Shown piece by piece: positions 1 to 10,454 of a DNA stretch of 64,000 bases. The stretch covers positions 16,832,013 through 16,896,012 of the forward strand of contig CM042565.1 of the NCBI GenBank assembly GCA_023630585.1, written 5' to 3'. Under the pieces are notes generated by a model. That model had not been told where the DNA came from. It did not search any database and saw nothing but the letters and a program-made list of their open reading frames with translations. Source of the stretch: Cranoglanis bouderius (lineage: Eukaryota > Chordata > Actinopteri > Siluriformes > Cranoglanididae). Every line of letters begins with the position of its first letter. The first letter of the stretch is position 1. Both the position numbers and the translations under genes were made by a program.

Positions 1-282
1 AGACGGGGGACACAGACAGTCCTCCTGCCCCGAGAGCAGAGACTGTACCAGCAGTGCACACTAAATAAAATACAGACAGAGCTGCACTTCCTCACTGAAT
101 ACACTAAATATAACCACATTCCAACTGAATTCTTCACCAAAATGAACAAAATCCCCATCCCCAACTTTAGCTGCCTCTCAGACCCCGACAAACTGCCCCA
201 CCTACTGGGGGAGCACAGAGAGAGCTGCACACTAGCTGCACAGTACACACACACCTGCCACCAGGTGAGGGACAGTGAGTGA
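1..282 (+). pseudogene. LINE (non-LTR retrotransposon) ORF2 C-terminal remnant
   Basis: Frame 1 is open from the first base to a TGA at 280-282. It encodes the C-terminal tail of a non-LTR retrotransposon polyprotein. The pattern ELHFLTEYTKYNHI followed about 20 residues later by IPNFSCLSDPDKLPHLLGE and a final TCHQVRDSE is typical of the cysteine/histidine-containing region after the reverse transcriptase in fish LINEs. The first 20 or so residues look frame-shifted relative to the family pattern, so the copy is probably dead. The 5' part lies outside the window. A second fragment of a related element lies near 3,372-4,035. The family assignment is by recognition only. Confidence 0.6.
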
Positions 283-397
283 CCACGTCGCAAGCACACA
301 TACACACACACACACATATGCACACACTATTATACTTAAAAAAAAAAAAACATATATGTATATATATTTTTTCCCTACTCTTGTTTGCGTATGTGTA

Positions 398-1748
398 ACT
401 GATGTAACTTATAACATCCAAGTGAAAGATATAACACCAACATGTCAGAAAGAAATTAAAAAACAGAATCACTGAGTTGGAAAAAGGATCACACCCTTGC
501 TTTAATTTGCCTTAATTTTTTTTTAATTACAGCCTTTAGTGTGTTGGGATATGTCTCTACTAGACTTTGCACATCTAGACTTTGCAATATTTGCCCACTC
601 TTCTTTGCAGAACTGCTCAAGTTCAGTTAAATTTGATGGTGACCGTTTGTGGACTGCAGTCTTCAAGTCATTCCACAGATTTTCAATGGGGTTTAAGTCT
701 GGGCTCTGACTAGGCCATGCAAGGACATTCACCTTTTTCTCCTTCAACCACTGTGTGGTCAGTTTTGCTGTGTGCTTTGGGTCATTGTCATGTTGGAAGG
801 TAAACCTTCTTCCCATTGACAACTTTCTGGCAGAGGGCAGCAGATTTTCCTCAAGAATTTGACGGTATTTTGCCCCAGCCATTTTTCCTTCTATCCTGAC
901 AAGTGCTCCAGTCCCTGCTGCAGAGAAACACCCCCATAACAGGATATTACCACCTCCATGCTTTACTGTAGGAATGGTGTTATTTGGATGGTGAGCTGTA
1001 TTGGATTTCCGCCAGACATATCGTTTGGTCTTGAGGCCAAATAATTCAATTTTAGTCTCATCTGACCATAACACCTTTTTCCATGTGGCCTCAGAATCTT
1101 CAAGGTACGTTTTGGCAAAGCTCAGTCGTGGGTGGCTTTTTTCCTGCAACCCTCCCATACAAGCCACATTTGTGGAGAATTTGTGATATTGTTGTCACAT
1201 GCACACAATGACCACTCTTTGTCATAAATTCCTGCAACAGCTTCAGAGTTGCTGTAGGCCTCTTGGTAGCCTCTCTGACCAGTTTCCTCCTGGCTCTTTC
1301 ATCCAGTTTGGAGCGACGTCCTGATCCAGGGAGGGTCTGTGTTGTACCAAATACCTTCCACTTCTTAATAATAATAACTTCACTGGGCTTCTAGGCATTG
1401 ATAAAGCCTTTGATTTTTTTTGTATCCATCTCCTGACTTGTGCCTGTCCACAACTTTATCCTGGAGATCTTTTGACAGTGCCTTGCCACCCATAGTTGAT
1501 TGTTTGCTTCAGTTGCACTACAAAATGCGCCAGGAAAGCTCTTTTCATGCTGAGCTAATCAAAATGACCACAGCTGATCACAGTTGAAAGTTAAATGGAT
1601 TTGTGTGATTAGCTACACCTTATTGAGTTTACAAGTCATTTTTAGGAGGGGGGTGATACTTTTTCCAACTCAGTGATTCTGTTTTTTTATTTTTTGCTGA
1701 CATGTTGGTGTCATATCTTTCACTTGGACGTTATAAGTTGCACTGAGT
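398..1748 (-). mobile_element. Tc1/mariner-like DNA transposon (family A)
   Basis: Long terminal inverted repeats bracket a decayed transposase. The left arm around 405-500 contains AAGTGAAAGATATAACACC and ACAGAATCACTGAGTTGG. The reverse complement of 1,650-1,746 carries the same motifs in the same order. The outer right end runs into TA at about 1,747, as expected for TA target-site duplication, but the left boundary is blurred by an A/T and CA-rich stretch. Total length of about 1.35 kb is normal for Tc1-like elements. Confidence 0.85.
523..1493 (-). pseudogene. Tc1-like transposase pseudogene (element A)
   Basis: The minus strand encodes a Tc1-type DDE transposase. The ATG at 1,493 begins MGGKALSKDLQDKVVD, the helix-turn-helix part, but the frame breaks within about 35 codons. 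The catalytic half is open from 1,167 to 523. It shows VLWSDETKIELFG (first Asp), GGGNILLWGCFSAAGTG, FQHDNDPKHTAK (second Asp) and SPDLNPIENLWNDLK (Glu), which is the DD34E signature. Intact relatives are about 340 residues. Frameshifts between 1,168 and 1,460 make this copy non-functional. Confidence 0.85.
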
Positions 1749-1845
1749 AAATACAGCTGGATAAAACAAAAACTGTGTCCATCTTCATTTCACGCGGAAA
1801 AGCAACAAAATGTGATTATTTTTAAGGGGTGATTCTTTTCTTTAT

Positions 1846-1846
1846 T

Positions 1847-1883
<37 letters not shown>
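1846..1883. repeat. (ATCT)n tetranucleotide microsatellite
   Basis: About nine tandem copies of a 4-base unit directly precede the SINE head at 1,884. Confidence 0.95.
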
Positions 1884-1925
1884 GGGAAGTGGTAGCTCAG
1901 TGGTTAGGACGTTGGACTTCTGATC
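1884..1925 (+). mobile_element. tRNA-derived SINE head fragment
   Basis: GTGGTAGCTCAGTGGTTA contains a polymerase III A-box-like core (TAGCTCAGTGG). It is followed by GTTGGACTTCTGATCA, the same order seen in the copies at 23,345-23,517 (reverse strand) and 39,795-39,850. The B box is missing and the sequence runs into CA-rich DNA, so only the head survives. Confidence 0.6.
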
Positions 1926-2090
1926 ACACAAACTCACATGCACTTTCTCACACACACACACATGCACGCAAACACTCTCATACACACACTCACACATACT
2001 TTCATGCATCACATATGCGTGTTAATGAGCTGATGAAGCAGGAAACACACTAAACTATGTAGAAGAGGATAGGGGAAACAGTAGCTTATA

Positions 2091-2091
2091 A

Positions 2092-2159
<68 letters not shown>
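2091..2159. repeat. (CA)n microsatellite
   Basis: About 69 bp of CA with one T interruption near 2,119. Confidence 0.97.
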
Positions 2160-2161
<2 letters not shown>

Positions 2162-2527
2162 ACAGCCCTGACAATTAGGGCCACGTACATTCTCTCGTTT
2201 TGCACGCGGTGCTTTTTCAGCGCAGAACCGAGCTGCTGTCCGCTAATGGCTCATTGAGTCCCGAACCGAGCCTTGAGCAGGTAATGGACGGCGAGACACG
2301 CCACAGCCATTTGCTTTATTCACTGAAAATGACCAGAGAACCCCAGCTATATCCAAATGTCCATCCATCCACCCATCCACCCATCCCTCCGTCCATCAGC
2401 GCACAGGGAATCACCACTCGACTCATAAAAGGGTGTAATTTGGTCGCAACTTTGCTGCGTCACGTAATAGCGGGTCTTTAGCTGACAAATTAGAAGCAAT
2501 TAAACCCTTAAACAAGCAGCAAGCAGG

Positions 2528-2530
<3 letters not shown>
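2160..2530. other. Non-coding stretch, no gene seen
   Basis: High-complexity sequence at 2,185-2,340 has no credible coding frame. It is followed by a short CCAT/CCAC tetranucleotide run at 2,362-2,398. The block between could be an unrecognised regulatory element, but nothing specific supports that. Confidence 0.4.
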
Positions 2531-2532
<2 letters not shown>

Positions 2533-2578
<46 letters not shown>

Positions 2579-3000
2579 GAAGAGAAAAGCTAAAGAGAAA
2601 GGGAGATAGCTAAGAGACTGAGATAGAACGGGAAAGACAGAAAAATACATAGAAAAAGGAAGAAGGAATGAAAAAAACAAAGGTGAAAGACAGAGAAAAA
2701 GAAAGAGAGAAAGAAAGGGAGAGGGACTGGAAGACACGGAGAAGGAGAGAAAGAATGCAAAATAAAACTAGGCATAAAAGAGAGATGTTAATAAAGAGAA
2801 AGAGAGAGATGTGTATGTATTATGTACGTAGAAAATAAAAGGAAAGGCACAAAGAGAGAAAAAGAAATTTTGGAATACTGAATGCAATGAATGGAAGGGG
2901 GAAAGAAATAGGGAAGGAGATGAGGAGAGAGAGATAAATAGAAACAGAAAGAGAGAAAGTATGAGCATGGGTGAGAGAGAGAGATCTACTGAAACTGCTA
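2533..3000. repeat. (AG)n microsatellite and purine-rich tract
   Basis: A pure AG run at 2,533-2,574 grades into about 420 bp of almost uninterrupted purines on the + strand. The long minus-strand reading frames here are serine/leucine/phenylalanine low-complexity translations of CT repeats and are not genes. Confidence 0.9.
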
Positions 3001-3264
3001 CTTTCATTTACCTTCTCTACGTCTTTTCCTTTGTTCTCTTTTTCTGTCATTTGATTGCAATGTTTTCTTTTCTCTTTTGTGTATGTGCCCATATATGGTT
3101 TTTAAAAAAAAATTTTATATATATAAATGTGTTTTAAAATATACTAAATGCCTATTAATCGATGCTTTGGCAACATTGTGGTACAACAGTCATGCCAATG
3201 AAGCTCATTTGAATTTGACAGAAAAGTGAAAAGGTTGGGAGATGATGAGAAGAACATTTTAAAA

Positions 3265-3310
3265 AATGGGCCCCATGTTTCACATATGGAAGTGAAACAT
3301 GGGGCCCATT
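3265..3310. repeat. Perfect 19-bp inverted repeat (hairpin)
   Basis: The arm AATGGGCCCCATGTTTCAC at 3,265-3,283 is the exact reverse complement of 3,292-3,310. An 8-base spacer separates them. The inner half of each arm includes the palindrome GGGCCC. Flanks do not extend the pairing. Confidence 0.95.
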
Positions 3311-3371
3311 AATCAAAGACAAATCTGGGACAATAATCCTGCTGAAAAATTCCAAATTGAGTTTACTGAAA

Positions 3372-4035
3372 ACTCACCGCAACTCAGCCAACAACGCCTG
3401 CAGCAAAATTCTGGATCCATCTAAACCACTCCGACCCCGACTCCCTACAGTACAGAGCTCTCCTCACTAACCCCCTGTCCAAAGAAACTGATCCCCGGAG
3501 CCATACAGCAACACAATTCTCCAACCTGAGCCAAAACCCAACAGACACTCGCCCAAGCGCACGCTCACGCCCGGACACGCACTCGGGCACAGAGTCGGGC
3601 ACGCACCCGGACACACACCTGAGCACCCCCAAATCCAGACTGAATACACTTGAAACAAATTTAAAGAACGAAATTAAATCCCAAACCAAATTAAACACGT
3701 ACACAACACTAAACACACAAATCCAATTAGCTGAATATCTGAAGAACAAGAACCTGAGAGAGAGACGAATTCTGACTAAATATGGAGTGGGGGATCACAA
3801 TTTAGAAACTGAAAAAGGAAGACACACTAAAACCTATAAACTCAGAGAACAAAGCCTCTGTGTAGGAACAGAGACGCATTTCATTCTGATCTGTCCAGAA
3901 TATCACCACATCAGACAGGAATATTTCCGTAAATTCACAGCCATCTCTGAGACCTGACCACAAACTGAGCTGTGTTTTAGGGGAACATGAAGGAAGTGCG
4001 CGGCTGCGGCTACGTTCATATCTACTCTTCATCAT
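3372..4035 (+). pseudogene. LINE ORF2 remnant (internally eroded)
   Basis: Plus-strand frames carry a LINE-like C-terminal region. A stretch beginning SVQYRALLTNPLSKETD leads into NTQIQLAEYLKNKNLRERR, then TKYGVGDHNLETEKGRH, KLREQSLCVG and THFILICPEYHHIRQEYF, followed by a stop near 3,957. This region precedes the domain preserved in the remnant at 1-282, so the two could come from the same family. The middle (about 3,540-3,660) is a threonine/arginine-rich low-complexity insertion. No terminal repeats are present. The reading is disrupted and not functional. Confidence 0.6.
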
Positions 4036-4104
4036 ATAAGAAACACCTCTAATCTAATCCAATCTAATCTAATATAATCCTAACACTGTCTATTATAATA
4101 GTTC

Positions 4105-4133
4105 ATGTGTGTGTGTGTGTGTGTGTGTGTGTG
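4105..4133. repeat. (GT)n microsatellite
   Basis: A GT run just outside the left end of the Tc1-like element that starts at 4,156. Confidence 0.95.
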
Positions 4134-4155
4134 AGTGAGAGTGTGTGCGTGTATA

Positions 4156-5758
4156 CAGCATCTCACAAAAGTGAGTACACCCCTCACATTTTTGTAAATA
4201 TTTTATTATATCTTTTCATGGGACAACACTGAAGAAATGACACTTTGCTACAGTGTAAAGTAGTGAGTGTACAGCTTGTATAACAGTGTAAATTTGCTGT
4301 CCCCTCAAAATAACTCAACACACAGCCATTAATGTCTAAACCGCTGGCAACAAAAGTGAGTACACCCCTAAGTGAAAACGTCCAAATTGGGCCCAATTAG
4401 CCATCATGTGACTCGTTAGTGTTACAAGGTCTCAGGTGTGAATGGGGAGCAGGTGTGTTAAGTTTGGTGTTATCGCTCTCACACTCTCTCATACTGGTCA
4501 CTGGAAGTTCAACATAGCACCTCATGGCAAAGAACTCTCTGAGGATCTGAAAAAAAGAATTGTTGCTCTACATAAAGATGGCCTAGGCTATAAGAAGATT
4601 GCCAACACCCTGAAACTGAGCTGCAGCACGGTGGCCAAGACCATACAGCGGTTTAACAGGACAGGTTCCACTCAGAACAGGCCTCGCCATGGTCGACCAA
4701 AGAAGTTGAGTGCACGTGCTCAGCATCATATCCAGAGGTTGGCTTTGCAGAATAGACGTATGAGTGCTGCCAGCATTGCTGCAGAGGTTGAAGGGGTGGG
4801 GGGTCAGCCTGTCAGTGCTCAGACCATACGCCGCACACTGCATCAAATTGGTCTGCATGGCTGTCGTCCCAGAAGGAAGCCTCTTCTAAAAATGATGCAC
4901 AAGAAAGCCCACAATCAGTTTGCTGAAGACAAGCAGACTAAGGACATGGATTACTGGAACCATGTCCTGTGGTCTGATGAGACCAAGATAAACTTATTTG
5001 GTTCAGATGGTGTCAAGCGTGTGTGGCGGCAACCAGGTGAGGAGTAGAAAGACAAGTGTGTCTTGCCTACAGTCAAGCATGGTGGTGGGAGTGTCATGGT
5101 CTGGGGCTGCATGAGTGCTGCCGGCAATGGGGAGTGTACTGTGACATGTATGTGACATACTGAAGCAGAGCATGATCCCCTCTCTTCGGAAACTGGGCCG
5201 CAGGGCAGTATTCCAACATGATAACGACCCCAAACACACCTCCAAGACGACCACTGCCTTGCTAAAGAAGCTGATGGTAAAGGTGATGGACTGGCCAAGC
5301 ATGTCTCCAGACCTAAACCCTATTGAGCATCTGTGGGGCATCCTCAAACGGAAGGTGGAGGAGCGCAAGGTCTCTAACATCCACCAGCTCTGTGATGTCG
5401 TCATGGAGGAGTGGAAGAGGACGCCAGTGGCAACCTGTGAAGCTCTGGTGAACTCCATGCCCAACAGGGTTAAGGCAGTGCTGGAAAATAATGGTGGCCA
5501 CACAAAATATTGACACTTTGGGCCCAATTTGGACATTTTCACTTAGGGGTGTACTCACTTTTGTTGCCAGCGGTTTAGACATTAATGGCTGTGTGTTGAG
5601 TTATTTTGAGGGGACAGCAAATTTACACTGTTATACAAGCTGTACACTCACTACTTTACATTGTAGCAAAGTGTCATTTCATCAGTGTTGTCCCATGAAA
5701 AGATATAATAAAATATTTACAAAAATGTGAGGGGTGTACTCACTTTTGTGAGATACTG
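4156..5758 (+). mobile_element. Tc1-like DNA transposon (family B, copy 1), complete ends
   Basis: The 1,603-bp element is flanked by TA on both sides (4,154-4,155 and 5,759-5,760). Inverted repeats of about 235 bp start CAGCATCTCACAAAAGTGAG on the left and end CTCACTTTTGTGAGATACTG on the right. Each arm contains an inner repeat of the motif AAAAGTGAGTACACCCCT, about 170 bp in, giving the IR/DR architecture known from Sleeping Beauty-type elements. The copy at 24,575-26,177 has the same length. Confidence 0.95.
4442..5513 (+). pseudogene. Tc1-like transposase pseudogene (family B, copy 1)
   Basis: The frame carries an N-terminal paired-like helix-turn-helix (KKRIVALHKDGLGYKKIA, then a GRPKK linker), then YWNHVLWSDETKINLFG with the first catalytic Asp. 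A TAG at 5,045-5,047 truncates it. Translation after the stop continues in frame (PTVKHGGGSVMVWGCMSA) until a 1-base insertion near 5,145. The last third, 5,172-5,513, has VFQHDNDPKHTSK (second Asp) and SPDLNPIEHLWGILKRK (Glu). The start codon aligned with the second copy's ATG (24,933) is ATA here, so the ATG at 4,442 may be fortuitous. Copy 1 therefore has three lesions: start, stop and frameshift. Confidence 0.9.
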
Positions 5759-5814
5759 TATGTATATACACATAAGTATATGTGTATGTATGAGTATGCG
5801 TGTGTGTGTGTATG

Positions 5815-6846
5815 AGAGAGAAAGAGAGAGATGTAGAGAGAGATGGAGAGAGAGAGATGCAGAGAGAGATGGAGAGAGACAGAGAGAGAAAGAGATGTAG
5901 AGAGAGATGTAGAGAGAGAAAGAGAGCGATGTAGAGAGAGATGTAGAGAGAGAAAGAGAGAGATGTAGAGAGAGAAAGAGAGCGATGTAGAGAGAGATGT
6001 AGAGAGAGAAAGAGAGAGATGTAGAGAGAGAAAGAGAGAGATGAAGAGAGAGAAAGAGAGATGTAGAGAGAGATGAAGAGAGAGAAAGAGAGAGATGTAG
6101 AGAGAGAAAGAGAGAGATGTAGAGAGAGATGAAGAGAGAGAAAGAGAGAGATGTAGAGAGAGAAAGAGAAAGATGTAGAGGGAGATGAAGAGAGATGTAG
6201 AGAGAGATGAAGAGAGAGAAAGAGAGATGTAGAGAGAGATGAAGAGAGAGAAAGGGAGAGATGTAGAGAGAGATGAAGAGAGAGAAAGAGAGATGTAGAG
6301 AGAGATGAAGAGAGAGAAAGAGAGAGATGTAGAGAGAGAAAGAGAGAGATGTAGAGAGAGATGAAGAGAGAGAAAGAGAGATGTAGAGAGAGATGAAGAG
6401 AGAGAAAGAGAGAGATGTAGAGAGAGAAAGAGAGAGATGTAGAGAGAGATGAAGAGAGAGAAAGAGAGAGATGTAGAGAGAGATGAAGAGAGAGATGAAG
6501 AGAGAGAAAGAGAGATGTAGAGAGAGATGAAGAGAGAGAAAGAGAGAGATGTAGAGAGAGATGAAGAGAGAGATGTAGAGAGAGAAAGAGAGAGATGAAG
6601 AGAGAGAAAGAGAGAGATGAAGAGAGAGATGTAGAGAGAGAAAGAGAGAGATGAAGAGAGAGATGTAGAGAGAGATGAAGAGAGAGATGTAGAGAGAGAA
6701 AGAGAGAGATGAAGAGAGAGAAAGAGAGAGATGTAGAGAGAGATGAAGAGAGAGAAAGAGAGAGATGTAGAGAGAGATGTAGAGAGAGAAAGAGAGAGAT
6801 GAAGAGAGAGATGTAGAGAGAGAAAGAGAGAGATGAAGAGGGAGAT
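5815..6846. repeat. 1-kb complex GA satellite (GATGTAGAGAGA/GATGAAGAGAGA units)
   Basis: About 1,030 bp consists of alternating short blocks such as GATGTAGAGAGA, GATGAAGAGAGA and GAAAGAGAGA in varied order. One strand is almost pure purine apart from the T in each ATG. The long open minus-strand frame is a by-product, because no unit creates a stop codon in that frame, and encodes only a SLSTSLFISL-type low-complexity peptide. Confidence 0.95.
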
Positions 6847-6849
6847 GAA

Positions 6850-7105
6850 CATTTCCAATGCCTTTAATTACATGTGATTACTTTGTTTACAGCAGAGCGA
6901 GTCTCCTGAGGAAAGAGAGAAAAGGGTAGAGGAAAATGGTTCAGTCCGGGCTGTGCCACTCGCGGTGCTAATTTAATCCCTCACGTTTAGATCAGGATGA
7001 TTCCAAATCTCTTCATCTTTATTTCTGCTAAACTGAATAGCAACACTGAATGTATGAAAAGAGAGGAAGTGTAAATATGAAGTGTGTGAGTGAGAGTGAA
7101 GAGGC
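6850..7105. other. Non-coding stretch, no gene seen
   Basis: Mixed-composition sequence with several TAAT cores (6,867, 6,971) lies between the GA satellite and a CA microsatellite. It has no convincing reading frame. Confidence 0.4.
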
Positions 7106-7107
7106 GT

Positions 7108-7108
<1 letters not shown>

Positions 7109-7168
<60 letters not shown>
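7109..7168. repeat. (CA)n microsatellite
   Basis: A 60-bp uninterrupted CA run. Confidence 0.97.
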
Positions 7169-7172
<4 letters not shown>

Positions 7173-7375
7173 GAGAGAGAGGAAACGAATGTCTGTGAAA
7201 GAGAGTGTGAAGTTGAAAGAGCTCCAGGAAGCTCATCCTCATTTGTTCTCTCAACTGGAGGCTGACAAATAGCTTTGACCTTGGAGACCCAGGAACGCTC
7301 TGCCCTCTAGAGGACGAGTTAAACACAGCAGAATTACTCCAAGGGAGGGGGAAAAACCTCCAATTAAAGCTTCAG

Positions 7376-7554
7376 AGAGACAGACAGAGAGAGAGAGAGA
7401 GAGAGAGTGAGATAGAGACAGAGATAATCAGTGAGAGAGAGACAGAAAGACAAATGGAGAGACAGAGAAAGACAGACAGAGATGGAGAAAAAGCGTGAGA
7501 GATAGAGAGGCACATTGAGAGAGAAACGGAAGGAGAGAGAGACAGAGAGTGAGA

Positions 7555-7593
<39 letters not shown>

Positions 7594-7805
7594 CAACAGA
7601 GAGAGGGACAGTAGTAAACAGTGAGAAAGACATTGAGACAGTGAGAACGAGAGACAGAGAGAGAATGAGAGACAGAAAGATACAGGGGTTGACAGGGAGT
7701 GAGAATGAGAGAGAGAGACAGACAGCGAGAGAGAGAAAGAGGGAGAAAGAAAGACACATTGAGAGAGAACAGGGAGAGACAGACAGAGACAGAGATAGAG
7801 ACAGT

Positions 7806-7842
<37 letters not shown>

Positions 7843-7903
7843 GAATAAAAGAGAGAAAGATACAGACTGAGAAAGAAGAAAAATACTGTGGAAGTAGATA
7901 TTA

Positions 7904-7948
<45 letters not shown>
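7376..7948. repeat. Purine-rich GA tract ending in (GT)n
   Basis: About 500 bp of GAGA/GACAGA-type sequence is followed by a pure GT run at 7,907-7,948. All long frames in either strand are low-complexity and non-coding. Confidence 0.92.
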
Positions 7949-7949
<1 letters not shown>

Positions 7950-7950
<1 letters not shown>

Positions 7951-8999
7951 ACCTGGCGTGATGGAGGAAACTCTTGAGACCTGTAATATACAGTAGAAGA
8001 GAAGTTATAACGTCACTGATGGTGCAGCACATCCCTGCATACATTATATACATTATACATGTTACACACAATTATACACCTTTACTGAATCAGAATCGAC
8101 TCAGAATCGGTTCAGACTGAATGAACATGGAACAGGAGTCGGGACGTTTTTCGCTGTTCTCAATTACATCAGCACCAGCGATTGTGCAGCTTCAGTTCTG
8201 CATATACATATCCTTTGTGAAACAGACCAGTGACATCATCAGATAAAGTTCTACACTTGGCTAATTGTAAGGGTTGTGAACCTTTATCTATAAACGATGA
8301 GAAGAAACACAGAAATAAAAAGAAGAACTTTTGGTTTAAATCTGAGGTGGGATGAGCGAAGGGATTTTTGTGGGATTTGAATTTGAATTTACATCCTAGC
8401 ACCTAATGTCCCTCCACTGGAGTCAGAAAGCGTGAGTGTGATCGTGGCATGACGCTCATCTGCTCTGCTCTGTGCCTGGACTGCATTTTTGCCTAATTTG
8501 TAAGTCATTTGGATAAAAGAGTACCAAAAATCAGTTCAGTAGAGCGCAGAAGCTTGCATCCATCAGGATTCGTCAATACCATGGAAGAGAAAATGTATTT
8601 CTAATTTACAAATTATTTACCAAAAAAAAAAAAAAATCTATAATTTTCAAATTGAAACCGAGATTTATAAAAAAAAATAATAAAAATCAATAAACTATAG
8701 TTTGAAATACAGGGAAAAGTAAAAGTAATGGTTTCAATGCATATACTTTTCTTAATTTAACTTTAAATTAAAGGTTTAGAACTGTGCATCATGCACACTA
8801 TAAAATATGCAATTCTATAAACAATCATAATAATAATTACATTTAAATAAATAATAAATATTGCAACACTTCACACATTTATTATTTTGATTTCTTCTTT
8901 TATTTTATGTTATGTTATCTATTTAATTGAATATTTTGTGGTTTTCCATGATTTTGGAGTACACTAAAAAATTATACTACATTTGACACTGGTTAAAAT

Positions 9000-9000
<1 letters not shown>
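7950..9000. other. Non-coding AT-rich stretch with a SINE/LINE-like tail
   Basis: No gene is seen. TTTGTAAGTCATTTGGATAA at about 8,499-8,518 resembles the conserved 3' tail shared by many fish SINEs and their partner LINEs (compare the reverse strand near 23,370). The rest is AT-rich with poly-A runs near 8,623 and 8,670. Confidence 0.4.

Positions 9001-9055
<55 letters not shown>
9001..9055. repeat. (TAT)n trinucleotide microsatellite
   Basis: About 18 copies of an ATT-type unit. A T-rich run follows at 9,079-9,107. Confidence 0.97.
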
Positions 9056-9657
9056 TTGTAGTCAGAAATGTACCATCTTTTTTTTTTTTTTTTCTTCTTT
9101 TTTTTTTGCAGCTGCTATCGGAGCATCCGGAAAGCGAGTGTAAACGAAAATGTAAATTGAGACACTTTACATTGTATTTACATTCTATTAGTAAGCAGGA
9201 TGTAAATCGGGAGGCGTAAAGGTAATCTGAGAGTGAAGGGGCTGAGGTGATATCAGAGCCAAGATACAAATCAGTCTTCTCTGGAAATCCATAGTTTAGG
9301 TGTGGCGTGATGAAGTGATGAAGTGATGAAGTGGAGGAGTGGTTTTTTTTTTTTTAGAAAGAGAAACGATCTGAAGCTCTGATCTTTGTAGATCTTTAAA
9401 AATCTTCGTAGGGATGTGGATGTAGATAAGTGGTATAGCAATATTGTGATATTCAGCACACTATAGTTTTCATTTTCGATACTCAATACTCTCACATCTT
9501 CTGTGTTCCTCTCGGGAGGAAGCTGCCTAAGGAGGAGGCAGGATTTGTGCAAATCATTTGCGATTCTGAGATAAAGTCAGATAACAAGAGCACAGCTGTC
9601 TGTGGGACAAACCGAAACAGATAATCTCCTGAAATATGAATAAAGAGCAAACAACTA

Positions 9658-10310
9658 CATGTAAATAATGGAGGTTTTATTTTTATCTAATGTAAACGAT
9701 GGCGGTTTTATTGTTATCCAATGTAAATTCTATAGGTTTTATTTTTATCTGATGTAAACAATGGAGATTTTTTTTCATCCGATGTGAATGATGGCGGTTT
9801 TATTTTTATCCGATGTGAATGATGGCGGTTTTATTTTTATCCGATGTGAATGATGGCGGTTTTATTTTTATCTGATGTGAATGATGGCGGTTTTATTTTC
9901 ATCTGATGTAAATGATGGAGGTTTTATTTTAATCTGATGTAAATGATGGCGGTTTTATTTTCATCCAATGTAAATGATGGAGGTTTTATTTTCATCTGAT
10001 GTAAATAATGGCGGTTTTATTTTCATCTGATGTAAATGATGGCGGTTTTATTTTCATCCAATATAAATGATGGAGGTTTTATTTTCATCTGATGTAAATA
10101 ATGGCGGTTTTATTTTCATCTGATGTAAATGATGGAGGTTTTATTTTCATCTGATGTAAATAATGGCGGTTTTATTTTCATCTGATGTAAATGATGGAGG
10201 TTTTATTTTCATCTGATGTAAATGATGGAGGTTTTATTTTCATCTGATGTAAATGATGGCGGTTTTATTTTTATCTGATGTAAATGACGGCGGTTGTATT
10301 GGGAGTTTAT
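9658..10310. repeat. 31-bp minisatellite, about 21 copies
   Basis: The tandem unit is about 31 bp, with core ATGATGGCGGTTTTATTTTC followed by ATCTGATGTAA. Left-end units vary more (ATTTTTATC, TCCGATGTGAATG) and central units are nearly identical, suggesting recent homogenisation in the middle. Variation alternates GGCGG and GGAGG, and ATCCAATG and ATCTGATG. No long reading frame runs through it. Confidence 0.95.
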
Positions 10311-10454
10311 GTAAATGATTGCCGAGTTATGTAAATGTTGCCTAATACAACACTGCTTTAATACAGTTCACAGAGGTTTATATTCAACCGTTTTTTTCTC
10401 TTTATGAATAAAAAATTAAATTCATATAATACCTTTTTTGTTTAAACTGATATA

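Noticed and set aside
1884..1925. Possible functional tRNA gene from the A-box match
   Set aside because: No cloverleaf can be completed and the B box is absent. The same head occurs at two other places attached to SINE tails.
5740..6858. A 372-codon open minus-strand frame rich in Ser, Leu, Phe and Thr
   Set aside because: It is the translation of the GA satellite. The unit lacks stops in that frame and the peptide has no domain, splice context or codon variety.
7364..7952. Overlapping minus-strand frames of about 130-170 codons with SLSLSL peptides
   Set aside because: Low-complexity translation of GA/CT microsatellites, open in several frames at once.
9658..10310. Possible CRISPR-like array of regularly spaced repeats
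   Set aside because: The units are contiguous and have no unique spacers. The host is a vertebrate, so this is a minisatellite.
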